From Membranipora membranacea (lineage: Eukaryota > Bryozoa > Gymnolaemata > Cheilostomatida > Membraniporidae), in the NCBI GenBank assembly GCA_914767715.1, contig OU612066.1:811001-875000 (forward strand): DNA of 64,000 bases, written 5' to 3'. The position numbers were made by a program, and so were the translations under genes. The notes beneath the pieces are model-generated. The model was not told where the DNA came from, did no database searches, and saw only the letters and a list, made by a program, of their open reading frames with translations. This document shows, piece by piece, positions 1 through 11,269 of this stretch. The first letter of the stretch is position 1. Each line of letters opens with the position of its first letter.

Positions 1-299
1 ATTGAACTCGGCCTCTTGATTTGTGAGCGAGCACACCAGCCACCTAGCCACACCTCCCCCCTGGAGATTTAAGTTAGACATGAAAGGGTAAAATTAGCTG
101 TTGTGTAATTTTATTTAATTTTTCATTTTTTCAAGCAACGAAGGCAAAAAATGTGTACAAAATGTTTTACGCACATGCGCAACTGGTTTTACTACACATA
201 TGTGGTTGTCGACAGGACTTTGATTTAGTCAATTCTCCTATTTTCCAAAAATGCATTTTTTGAAAAAAAGTGTTATGAGGCACTGGATATGGGTTTCTT

Positions 300-640
300 T
301 TATTTTATTTGAATGCCGTTTTCTTTCAAGTCAAATCAAACATTGAACATTATTGTTGTTATGGCCGCATGTTATAAGGGTAGTCTTTACGTATCAACTG
401 CATTTTTTGCTCCAAGAACTTGCAATGGCTTTTAATATGGACAATAGTGACAATAGGTTTTGACATGTTGCTGAAATTCAGTGACGCGTCATGACATCAC
501 GTGATGGCGTAACGTCTAGACTTCTTCGATCATGTGGATTGAGATACCATAGACTTAATATACTTAGTATATTAAGTCTATGTGAGATACCCAAAACAAA
601 AAATTTTGGCGACGCATGACCTTAAAGAAAAGTCCAGATT
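300..640 (+). repeat. Dispersed repeat family A, copy 1
   Basis: It aligns by eye with 14690-15000 over about 300 bases, sharing long stretches such as TTTTTTGCTCCAAGAACTTG and a CRE-like block around GTGACGCGTCATGAC. It ends in GCATGACCTTAA. No protein is encoded, so it is a non-autonomous mobile element or a fragment of one. This copy carries a 35-bp hairpin insertion that the other copy lacks. Confidence 0.7.
548..582. mobile_element. Ultrashort hairpin element with 8-bp target duplication (copy 1)
   Basis: The element is a perfect 16-bp inverted repeat starting CATAGACTTAATATAC with a 3-base loop. It is flanked on both sides by TGAGATAC (540-547 and 583-590). The sister repeat copy near 14940 lacks it, which shows it is an insertion. 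An 8-bp target duplication is typical of hAT-superfamily transposition; at 35 bp this is far shorter than usual MITEs. Confidence 0.7.
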
Positions 641-740
641 GAAGGTAACAAAGAGACCCCAATATATTCTCATGTTTTTACCTCATACTCAGGATCCCTC
701 ACCTATATTACATTATGTATAATGTGATGTTATATTGTAG

Positions 741-878
741 ATTATCACAGATAGATCAGCTCAGGGTACTGAATATCAGTGAGAACTCACTCATAGCTGT
801 ACCAGAGGGGGTGTATAATCTGACACAACTTACTAAGCTGTATATGAGGGAGTGTGAGATCACAGAGATAAGTGACAG
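741..878 (+). CDS. LRR exon of LRR-Roc-COR gene
   Basis: The exon runs from an acceptor (TATTGTAG) to a donor (ACAG|GTATGT). It encodes 46 codons with two leucine-rich repeats, visible as LRVLNISENSLIAVPEGV and LTQLTKLYMRECEI. It ends in phase 2 and fits the phase of the next LRR exon at 5472, giving a smooth joint (EISD-RLSNLTELEVL). LRR exons of one repeated length and phase are common in this family. Other LRR exons may lie upstream of the window. The start of the protein is not visible. Confidence 0.7.
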
Positions 879-3800
879 GTATGTGAGAGTATCTTATGCA
901 ATCAGATAGTACACTTATATATCATCATGGTTGTTTGTTCTGATTATTAGTGCTGAATCTGAATGCTGAATATATAGTGAGATATGATTATAGAATAGAG
1001 TAACCTGAAAATATGGTTATGATACAAGACTTGTTATGCCAGAGGGCATTATGGTCTGGTAAATTACATATCTTTATGCAACGAGATCTGAATCTGAATT
1101 TACCATAAAATACCACATAATGTCTCAAATTGTCACACCATTTTTATTGGTACAACTATTTTGAGTTGTATTTGTTATCATTAGGCATATAAGATGATAA
1201 CCTGTATGTATGCAGAGGGAAATGCAATGTAGACTGACATGGAAAAATGAGAACTTCAAGAATTATATCAACTAAATAATTGGGCTAGCTGGTAGTTAGC
1301 AGGTAACAATCAAACTTGGCGGCTTTATTTTAGCATTTAAGGTTGGTTAAAAATAAATGGGCTCCATTTTGAGAAAAGTCCAGAATGTAGGAATCAAAAA
1401 ATACCCGCTGATATATTGCCATGATTTTACGGCATACTCAAGATTCCTCACCTATACAAACTTTTAGAACTATATCAAATAAAACCTACTAACGTGAGGA
1501 TCATTTTTTAGTTTTCCTTAAAAGTCGCATATACATAGTCTTCGTTCAGACCATTTAACTAGATATGATCCATGATACAGGCTTCTTGTTAATCTAATCT
1601 TAATCTTCTTGACATCCTATCCAGCCCTTAGGCTCAGCCATACTACAGAGATGCTTATAAGTTTAGCTCAATGTAACCTCAATTACTCCGAGAACTAGTA
1701 AGAAACCAGTCACTGATTTACATTTTCTCTTGCACTGACATAATGGTGTCAATAGATATATCTCAAGAGGCTTGTCACACACATGTTTGACCCTCGGATA
1801 AAATTGATGACACAAAAAATAGGGATATAAATCTTATTATTTAGATTTTTTTACGTAGTTTACCCTTAAAAAAAGACCTCAGCAAACACTGTCAATAATT
1901 TCAAGTATGCGTCTAGTGTGATCTGGAGGGTTTCATACAGAGAATCAGCTACCAGTTCTGTGAACAAACACTGATGATAACTCGCTTGTGCGTATTATTG
2001 GTCTGCTGTGGATAACCTCAGGATTTCCGTTTGATGGGGCATGTTGATTTATAGAAAAGCTCCGATCCCTAGGTAACGCTCTCATAGTAGTTTTGTTTTG
2101 ATGTTCAATAATCACATTTCACACGGCTAAGAGTTGTGTCTCTACATGGATTTTGCAGACCTAAAACTTTTCATGGCTAACTCTGATTTACTTTTCCTAT
2201 GAAAGAGATCCTTGAAGTTACTAACTATGCTTGTCATTGAAAATTGTGTAGATATCTCAGTTTTCTATATTGCTTCAATCAAGGGGTAACAGCTTCAATG
2301 GAGTAATTCATCCTTCTGGTTCTAACTTCCAAGGTCTGTGAAGTACAACAAAAGTTTCTCTACCATAGATCATTGATATAACACTGCAAAAACACATGTT
2401 GGCCCTTGCTATATCAACAGTCATGACAAGCTTACTATTGGCCGATATTCTCACCTGTCCGACAGCAAACCCATCAAATGTTGGTCTTTTTGACACTAGT
2501 TTTTAGTTACTATCCTTTTTCATGTTTTTTTCTTTTTGTATTTTGTCTTCTTTTGCATGTTTTGTCATACATAACATGATTTGATCCGTGAGAATATAGT
2601 TATATAGTAGTAGGCTACTAGGAATAGTGAATTCATCTACATATAATGCGGCAAACTGTTTTCATTATCCTGCTGGTGCTAAGTGACATTCTGTTTTTCA
2701 CTGCACGATGTTGTTTACTGTTTGTTTGACCTTTGCACTCTGACTCATTTAGAAGGGAGTCGTTTCTGCTTTGTGTGAGAGCGAGCAACTTCATAGTAAT
2801 ATATAATTTGCCAAGTAGTTACTAAAATTTGGAGATCATTCAACACAGCTCATGGCTAAAAGATCCAAATCAGGGTTGGCTTTGGTGATTATGGCAATCA
2901 TCAAAACTCCAATTATATTACGCTAACATTATCTGAGAAAAAGTAATATGTTCTAATGTGAACAAGGAAGGATAATGGAATCCGCAATGGCGTAATGCGA
3001 AAATGTCTAGTTCGAGCCCCCACTCTTACCTTCTGCCCAACAGGGTTCAACCGAACAAAGATATGAGGTCAGGGTAGCAATTAAGAGAACTAAACAGGCA
3101 AAAACTATTATGAACATTATTGTAAATATGATCATCACTCAACGCAAGCAATAAAAATCTGGAAGTCCAACTTTTCCGTTCTAACTAAAACATCTGTTTT
3201 TTATTGGAATTTTATCAAAACATTTAGTATGTGAATCTAATGCCTTCATGTGCAATTATATACGGGTTTGTCTTGTAATTTATGGTTATGCGGCCTTAAA
3301 TAAGTCTTTGTAACTTCCAGTTTCTATTATCATTATGCCTTGATTTCCTTACAGCCCTCCAAACAGCACTGCTGTCTGTCAGTTTGTCCTGTCCTGTCGG
3401 TGTGTCCTGTCACGTTATTAGATTACTCTCTCATTTTTTTCCTGTGTCGCATCCTTCTATCTTGGCTTAGTTCTTACCTGATTCTCCCCCTCCTTGTTTT
3501 GGGAGTAGAGTATATGTCCAGGAAGCCGGTCATCGTTCATCAAGTTCACGGCGGGACCATCTCAAGTTTCTGGCTATGAGAATCAAATAAGCTATACCTT
3601 GCAGGTTAGCACAATAGACAGTTTCAATATTCCATATCTTACCATACCATCCAATATTTGTCACCTCTCTCAGTTCTCTCATCATGTAGGCATTTAGCTT
3701 CTTAACTTGTGTCCTGTATATCGTCCAGCTTTCATCTCCATATTTATAAATGCCTTATAATCAACGGTCACAACTGAGTTTCAAAAAAGAAATGCATGCC

Positions 3801-5471
3801 GTGCCTGATCCGCTTTGAAGCTTCTTCTAATTCCGTAAAACAGGGTGGAGAATCCTCATTGGCTAGTCAGTACAGTCGCCCTTGTTGATGCTGAGTTAAC
3901 AATTTGAGTTGGGTAGCAGCTCTTGTATACCTGTTTAGAAGCTGTGTATCTTTAGCACTGGTGGCAACAACTCACTGTCATCAGTAAACAATATCTCTCT
4001 AACCAATAAACTCCCAATGAACTCCCTTCATTGCTCTAACTAAATTAGGTACCTGGTGGGGAGTGCTATTGTCTTGTAGCAGTGAGACACTCTGAATAGA
4101 TCTGCCCCATGCATTGTCTGTATGAAAGTCCCTTCTTGTGTATCCTTGAACGGAAATTTTAGTACAGCGTATGCTGGTCAATCCAGACTTTATATTTCAG
4201 AACTTCTTTTGATTCAGACAAGGAAAATTGGCCAGATCTCAGTGCATTCTAATGTCACTCAATTCAAACTCGGCTTAATTAGGACAAATGTTTGTGGTCC
4301 CCAGAGGTTTGAATAAAGTGAACTGCACTGAATAGCTGTCAGATATATTCAGAATAGTGTGGATGCGAGCAATCCTTCCAGCTCAACACCACTGCAAAAT
4401 CTTAGGAGGTTACTCTACTTTATTAACTTGAGGGTACCTGAGTTCAGCCAGTTTAGCCAGTGTATATTTGTAATGTGACAATCTGAGCACTAAAATTAAT
4501 TTAACCAATGCATAATACAGGGTATGGATATGGATTTGGAATTTACTATTATTGTAGCGATAATCACTATGGTTCCATGCTTCGAATTTGTGTTTCACTC
4601 CAATTTCGATTTATGAATTCTAACCATTCCAATGTTAGAAAAAACATGAAAAGAATCTGCCGCGGCCGGGACGTGAACCCCGGTCTCCCGCATCAATGCC
4701 CTTAGCTCTTATTGTGTGCAAGCAACGCGCCGCCAATTAGGAATAATTTGATTCTACACGGTATGTGTATTAGCGTCCAAAAAGTCATTCGTCACATTCG
4801 GAATTTGACTTTAATGCCGTTTCCGTGGGGCGATTACTCCCGAAATCCTTACGAAATCGCAACATGGGATCATAGTGTATAATGCACAGAATTAAAACTG
4901 GATTACACATATATGGCTTACACAATATCTAATAAATAAATTAAGTTTGTGATACTTTTGGCTTCAATTATTTTAAACATTTCTTATTATTGTACAATTG
5001 ATATCATAGTGTTTATATATATACAGGTGTGGTTTTCATGCACTGTTTTTGAATATTGGTAACTGATTTTATGATACCTCAATTGTCTTCAGGTCACGTC
5101 ACGCAAAGAAGGGTTATTTTCTATCCCATTAGCTTCCTTTATTGTTTGGTGGGTGTTACACATATTGCAATGATGACATGTAATCTATTGTGAACACCAA
5201 GAACATTTATCAGTAATCACTGATATGAGTCAAGATATTTAATGATCCTGGAATACCATTAAAAAAAGTATTGTATTGAAATTGTTTCACCAAAATTTGC
5301 AAATGTACCTTGAATAAAACCAAAAGTGTGGAAAGGGAAATGCAGGTCCATCTACAGGTATTAATCTATATTCTTCTCTGCAGATGCTGCTGAGAACGGT
5401 TTTTGTAGTTTTGTTACAACTTTAAATGTGTTCACTTAGTATTACACACTTCACAGTATTATGTATTGTAG
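879..5471. other. Long intron of the LRR-Roc-COR gene
   Basis: These 4.6 kb separate two phase-compatible LRR exons. I see no convincing further LRR exon. The ORFs at 3340-3579 (+), 2308-2496 (-) and 4508-4705 (+) have no recognisable domain and no conserved joints. A tRNA-like B-box remnant lies at about 4665-4740 (minus sense). The stretch at 1372-1462 resembles 625-715. It could instead be intergenic, with 741-878 belonging to a different LRR gene. Confidence 0.45.
4660..4745 (-). repeat. tRNA-like SINE remnant
   Basis: On the minus strand a B-box-like GGGGTTCACGTCCC sits in a short stem (CCGGG...CCCGG), with a degenerate tRNA-like body upstream. Acceptor and anticodon arms do not pair properly, so this is not a functional tRNA. 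It is most simply a decayed tRNA-derived SINE head. Confidence 0.3.
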
Positions 5472-7483
5472 ATTGTCGAATCTCACAGAGCTTGAGGTAC
5501 TGAATATAACAGGGAATAACTTCATCACACTCCCTTCAGCTATTCTCAAACTAACTAAGCTGCAGACACTGAACCTTGAGAGGAACAATAGGCTGCAGTC
5601 ATTAGATCCTCGTCTGTTACTTCTACCTGCTCTGGAGAAGCTGGACTGTTATGGCTGTGAAGCTCTGATATCTCCACCTTATGCGGTCTGTCAGCAGGGT
5701 CTGCAGGCTGTAAAACAGTATTACTCAGATCTCAAACAAACAGGAGGAATAAAACTTCCTATAGTCTCTGCAGCAGTGATAGGTCACAGGATGGCAGGTA
5801 AAACTAGTCTGATAAACAGCCTGAAAGCTCGAGAACGGAAACTCACGTATCGTAACAAGGGGGGAGAGGATGATGACACAACAGAGGTGTTTAAAATAGA
5901 AGAGATTGAAATGGGAGATTCACAGTTAAAAATCTTTGACTTTGGAGGTGACAGAATATATCACTTGGCGTATGTTATTACAATCCGTAGTAATTATATT
6001 CCAATAGTCGTTGTCAATATGGAAGAGTTTGATCAGCTATCTACGTCTAAGGGTTGTAAGGAGGCAGTGAGAATTTTAGCACTAGACTACATATCTCACC
6101 TTTATACATCAAGCCCTGGGCTTGAATCTCCCTTCCTTGTACTCACACACAAAGACAAACTCAGCCCTGCTAACTTTGAAAGCAGAGCAACTGAGCTCTC
6201 TGATTCTCTCAACACGCTGTGTTCAGAAATGATGGAGGAGGAAAGGCACTTCTCAAAAGGAAAATCTGACTTTTGCAAAATTTTAATCTTCTCAACGGCC
6301 GAACAAATTATCTCCCCTTGGGATATATTCACAGTGGGCCAGTCTGATGTAAACAATGAGGTGATCCTTCGCATTCTCAGTCAGCTTCAGATGAGAGCAG
6401 AACAATTCTTCACTATTATCCCCAAACTTTGGGAGCTTCTTCTTCTGTTCTTTGACATTATGGCCCATTTGCCATTCATTCTTCTTGTCAAGGTACAACA
6501 GAGGTTCCCTGGTGATGCCGGCTTCACAGTGCTACGCTACATGCATAACATTGGTAGAATTCTCTGGTTTGAACATGATGAGGCATTGAGAGGATATGTG
6601 TTTCATAAGCTGACAGCAGTGACGGACATGATCGCTTTACTGTTTCATCATAGATCAGCTGACCTATGGAAGGCTCATATCAATGCTCAGCCAAACTTCA
6701 TCTCCTTCGGAAGTGAAATGATTCAAAAGAGCAAGTATCAGAAGCTTGTGAGAGAGTTTATGCAGACAGGAGTTATTGACGAAGCTGTGCTGGTCAGGGT
6801 GATCAGCAGTGGAAGTTTTCCACACAAACCAGCCATATCACTACTAAAGGCATTCAAACTACTGTGTGGACCTATTCAAACATCACCGCGGAACACATAC
6901 ATCATTCCGTATTTCTCTAAAGGCTCAATGGATCTGATCCCAACAGACGTCAAGCTGCTTCAACTACGTGTGGACATTTCATTTAAAGGTCTCTCCCCGC
7001 CCTCTTATATTTACAGCCTACTCACCTGCCAGTTTCTAGCTCCATTTACAGACCCAGGTCTTCGAATTAGAACGACTAAGAACGGTGCCATGGTACATCA
7101 TGTTAACACCGTGAGTCGAGTAGTACACAACAGTAGAGACCGCAAGTTAAGTGTACTTGTAGATACCCCAGCAGCAGATATAGATTCCTCCTGGAAACTA
7201 CTGATTGACCACACAGACTCTATCATCAATCACCTGCTCTCTATCTGGGTCGCAGCTCGGCCTATATGTGAGTTCTACTGTGCTCACTGTCTGTATCTAC
7301 ACGAGTCTGAGCCTGAGATAGAAGTAGATCCAGATTGGTATTCTCCTCTGAACCACAATGAGAGGGATAAGCCTCTATCTCACCTACTGAGAAAACTGCC
7401 TTCTAATGCTGACCCTGTGAGCTGCTGTAATGACCAAACTAATGGTGGACGACTCCGAGTACCAAGATCTCTAAGATTTCCAT
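5472..7483 (+). CDS. LRR-Roc-COR (ROCO-family GTPase) main exon
   Basis: One 2,012-nt exon encodes the end of an LRR domain, a Roc GTPase and a COR domain. Roc motifs are visible: P-loop GHRMAGKTS (near 5782), switch-II-like DFGGD (near 5938) and THKD as the G4 base-recognition motif (near 6147). COR follows from about 6420 (LWELLLLFF..., GRILWFEH). The C-terminal part has a Cys/His cluster (CAHC) and acidic stretches. ROCO proteins are GTP-binding signalling scaffolds; in animals they include LRRK and MASL1 types and often carry a death, kinase or other effector domain. No kinase domain is seen. The exon begins with AG|A phase fit to 741-878 and ends at CCAT|GTATGT in phase 1. Confidence 0.85.
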
Positions 7484-7664
7484 GTATGTATAAAATACTT
7501 CTTTTTTTTGCGTCTTTTCATCACTCAACTGCTGATAAAACATCTGGTATCAGGTGTTTTAGCAAGGGATTATACATGCCTTTCAAATTTGAAACTCAAA
7601 TTTATAAAAAAAACGCCCATTATCTCATCATGTTTTCAAGTGTGACTATCTATTTTTTTCACAG

Positions 7665-7774
7665 GTTTATCCTTGACAAACAGAGATAAGGCGACAGTCA
7701 AATACTTCATCTCCAGTTTACAAGCGCAGAAAGAATCTTTACTTCAGAGTTTGTATTTTCGTGCGGCTAAGTTT
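7665..7774 (+). CDS. C-terminal exon of the LRR-Roc-COR gene (3' boundary uncertain)
   Basis: The acceptor TTTTTCACAG joins in phase to the previous exon (R-F-P-C-L-S-L-T-N-R-D-K). It encodes a helical KYFISSLQAQKESLLQ stretch of unknown function. The 3' end is ambiguous. A consensus-like donor at 7775 gives phase 0. A weak GTGCGG donor at 7761 gives phase 1 and would splice in frame onto the caspase exon at 8091. Without splicing, the frame stops at 7808-7810. Confidence 0.5.
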
Positions 7775-7917
7775 GTATCTTGTTGTTTGTGTTTCTTCTG
7801 GATTATATGAATGAGAATCTGCGGTTCAAAGGCTCTCAGACCCTTATTGGCATTCCCACACTGTATGCTTCATACTCCATACTCATTTCAGTGTTGAAAT
7901 TCCAGCCTCCCCCTCCC

Positions 7918-7949
<32 letters not shown>

Positions 7950-8090
7950 TATATTATATGTTATATACCTATCTTTGAATTTCATTTTCAATTAAATTAT
8001 ATCTTACAGCTCTTGGATCAGTTGGGTTAAACCGCTTTAATGAATGAATGAATCTGCTCGAATGGTTGTTTGACTCTTGTATTTTATCAG

Positions 8091-11000
8091 AGCATTGCGA
8101 TGAGGAGACAGAGAAATATGTAAAGAGAGTAGAAGTGCAGCCTTCCTCACACCCTCAGGGTTCTGTTATCTCAGATAAGGACACAGAGTCTTATCCTCCA
8201 CCCTCCACTCAGCAGCGCAGAGATAGCATAATATCTGATGATGAGGATGGCTGGCTCTCTCCCTCTCCTCAAGATGATCATCTGCGAGAAATTAGGTTAC
8301 GCGCTGAGCCTACAAAGAACTCACATATAATAGCCTTGTACAACAAGACTGCTGAGGTTGGTCGTGTATACGAGCTAGTATTACATGTATTTTATATGTT
8401 AATAAAATTACTGGAAATGGATGATCCATCACAGGACTGCCAATTCTACTTTCTAAACTTTTGCTTTTGTCAAGATACATGGTAATCTTCACTTTTTTTA
8501 AATTCTTTACTCATGCTCATTCTGATAAATCAAACACAATTGTTTCATAAGCTTATGTTGATTGGTACATGACTTCAGGTATACCCCAGAGCTCTAAATT
8601 CTAGGGTCAAAACGCACAGAAATTTCTCGGGCCAAAGTGAATCTTATAGAAAGAGTATGATATGAAGTTTTTATTCACAACTTATGAGGAGTTGTGCAAA
8701 AGCTGGCAGAAAAATATTCTGTTTATCTATTCCATTAGGCATACCAGATGAGTGAGGGTAAGAGAGGTAGAGCGATGATTATCAATATTGAGAATTTCTT
8801 CGGAACTAATGCTCTAGGTTTGAGACGTAAAGGGTCAGATATTGATGTGAAAAATCTCAAGATCATGTTGGAGTCGCTAAAATTCGTGACAAACATCAAG
8901 GAAAACCTTACAGCAGAGGTGAGGTCACAACATCGTTAAGAGGGCTACTGCATACTATTCTTGCCAAATATATTTTATATTGAAGTTCAAAATAAAATTG
9001 GCAAGTCTAGGCATACTATATCTTTCATTTCAAACATTGTCAATTGTGTGCTGAAAGATGCAATCTTAGTATAACTAACCTTGCCAATTGCCACATCAGG
9101 TTTGATTAGGGTTTGATGATATTTGAAGATGGCAAACATAGTATGCCTGGACGTAGTCTGATCCCGCAGACTTCTGCAGACGGCCCACTGGTCGGATGTG
9201 CCAAATTGAAAAATGTCCCTGCTGACTGCGCTTTGTATTCAAAATTGGCAAAAACAAGATCATATGTATGCCAATTTTGTAAACTTGTCTTCGCCTGCAT
9301 AACTATGTGAATTGGCAATCCTAGTAAAGTGCTAGTACCCTATGGTTGCCAGCCTGCCCAGGCTATCTGCAATCTCCGGTATTAAATCTGAGATGTATTT
9401 GACAGGAGATACTGAGTGCTGTCAGGGAGGAGACTGAACACCGGCAGCACAACGATACCGGAATGTTCTTCCTTTGTCTGATGAGCCATGGTTGTGAAGA
9501 TGAAGTGATTCTCGCTTCGGATCAAAAAGGCATCAAACTCAAAGATATATACAGCCTGATATCATCCTCTAACTTCCCAAAGATGGCTGGTAAACCTAAA
9601 GTTGTGGTTGTGCAAGCCTGCGCTGGAGGTGAGTGTTCAGTTCTACACAAAGCAATGTATTTACTCTACTGTATCAAAGTGAAAATTATTCTTGAGATGT
9701 CTATCACTAACTTGTACATTAAAGAATAATGCTTATATGAGTATATGTATCCTCCTCCGCAAGGCTGTTACCTTTCTCTCTCTGTCTTTAAGTGGAGACA
9801 GATCATGGAAATGCAACTGCCAATAAGCAAGCGGCGGGAGAAGCTATGAAGCCTGAGATATACCAATCCCCACCAATCTCTGACTCCGCAGGACAACCAA
9901 CACCACATAGATCATCACCTCTGAAGATCAATCATCTCAACACAGATGACCTTCTTATCATCAAATCTAGTTTTGAAAGTAAGTAATCTTTTTGTGCTTT
10001 GAGCCCTCCTTGTAGCTCGACTGATTGCAATCTAATTTAACACAATTTATATGATAAGGAAGTGAAATACAGCGCAAGCGCATTATCTTCTTTAATCCAG
10101 GTAATGTTTTTTTATTCCAGGTTTTTTTATCACCTGGATTAAAAAAAGATAATGCACTTACGCTGTATTTCACTTCCTTATCATATAAATTGTGTCAGAT
10201 TGGATTGCAATCAGACAAGTTACAAGGAGGGCTCAAAGCAACAAAGGATGTGACAACTGGCCTACATGAATATCAAAGGGATTAATATAACACTAACATA
10301 ACATTAATTAATTTATATAAAATACCAACATAACATCACAACACATTTTGCAGTATTTTACCAGACAAGATAACATATAAAATTTATAATTTCTATTTCT
10401 GAATTTTTTAGGTTACAAATCAATAAGATGCGAAGTAACCGGATCGTTACTAATTCGCTGTCTAGTCACTACAGTTCTGAAGCATGCCTGTCACAGAGAT
10501 CTCTCATCTTTATTCGAGATAGTAAGTAGACTAAATACGTAATACGAATAATAATACATAATACTTGTAATAGATAATATCCATACGAAAATCATTCATG
10601 TAGTAAATACTCTTGGCTTGGTTTCTAATTTTGCTGTATATCTGGTAGTGATGGCAAAGTCTCGGTTTCGGTCTCGTGATACTTGTCCCTTCGAGACACT
10701 GTGAGACAGACACTCTTGATACATGTCGAGACTTGTTCATTATAAACACTGTTTTTATGTACGGTTTTTTGGGTTTTTTTAAAAAAAAATAAACCAAAAA
10801 ACCATGACCACGTGACAAGGATAGCAGAGTATACTGACAAGGCCCCCAATGTTGGTTCAGAAGCCAAGTCTGATGTTATATAAAAATTAATAAAGTCATT
10901 TCTGTATTATATTCAATTTCTAGATGCCAATAAAGTGGCAGTTTTCAACGTGATCGGCATCGAATATGTCTCGTCTCGAGCTTTGTTGCTGTCTCAGTCA

Positions 11001-11269
11001 CGCCCTGTCTCGCCAAAATCTGACACTTTGCCATCACTAATATCTGGTTACTATACTTATGACCCATTGATCACTAAGAAAGGTGTCAAGCGTTATTATT
11101 ACTCTGCTTTGTGATTCTGTTCTAGGTACGAGATCGAGTTCGTAACAAGAGTAAAGAGTTGGCTGAAAAGTATCCTCACTCATGTACAGGACAGACAGCT
11201 GTCATAACAAACACACTGACTAATGGTAGGAAACTTTACCTGTTTCCTGGATATAACCCGCGTTTGTGA
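8091..11269 (+). CDS. Caspase (p20 and p10 subunits), possibly fused to the upstream LRR-Roc-COR
   Basis: Exons: 8091-8356 (low-complexity acidic prodomain), 8739-8918, 9406-9628, 9793-9978, 10412-10521, 11126-11269 (stop 11267). All joints agree in phase. The p20 opens with YQMSEGKRGRAMIINIENF and contains GSDID. The catalytic His is in SHG (9487-9489) and the catalytic Cys in QACAG (9619-9621). The linker begins VETD, a plausible self-cleavage site. The p10 has SIR (P1-Asp-binding Arg) followed by GSLLIR where GSWFI is usual, and ends KLYLFPGYN. Caspases are cytosolic cysteine proteases of cell death and immunity. The residue after the catalytic Cys is Ala instead of the usual Arg, Gln or Gly. 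The start is uncertain: an ATG at 8048 gives a stand-alone N-terminus (MNLLEWLF), while the acceptor at 8089-8090 permits fusion to the ROCO exons. Confidence 0.88.
9993..10243. mobile_element. Foldback MITE in a caspase intron
   Basis: A roughly 250-bp inverted repeat has arms of about 110 bp. The left arm begins GCTTTGAGCCCTCCTTGTA and the right arm ends with its complement. The inner arms carry GATAAGGAAGTGAAATACAG. No ORF is present. It sits wholly between caspase exons 9793-9978 and 10412-10521, only 15 bases downstream of a donor site. Confidence 0.8.

Larger units (their letters stand above)
1..740. other. Non-coding left edge with dispersed repeat
   Basis: I see no coding exon here. 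Positions about 300-640 belong to a dispersed repeat whose second copy is at about 14690-15000; both end in a GCATGACCTTAA motif. Positions 625-715 resemble 1372-1462, a second short dispersed similarity. A 35-bp hairpin (548-582) interrupts the first repeat. If the LRR gene has earlier exons they lie upstream of the window or are too short to recognise. Confidence 0.5.

Noticed and set aside
3340-3579. 79-codon ORF as an exon of the LRR gene
   Set aside because: No leucine-rich repeat pattern and no phase-compatible splice sites.
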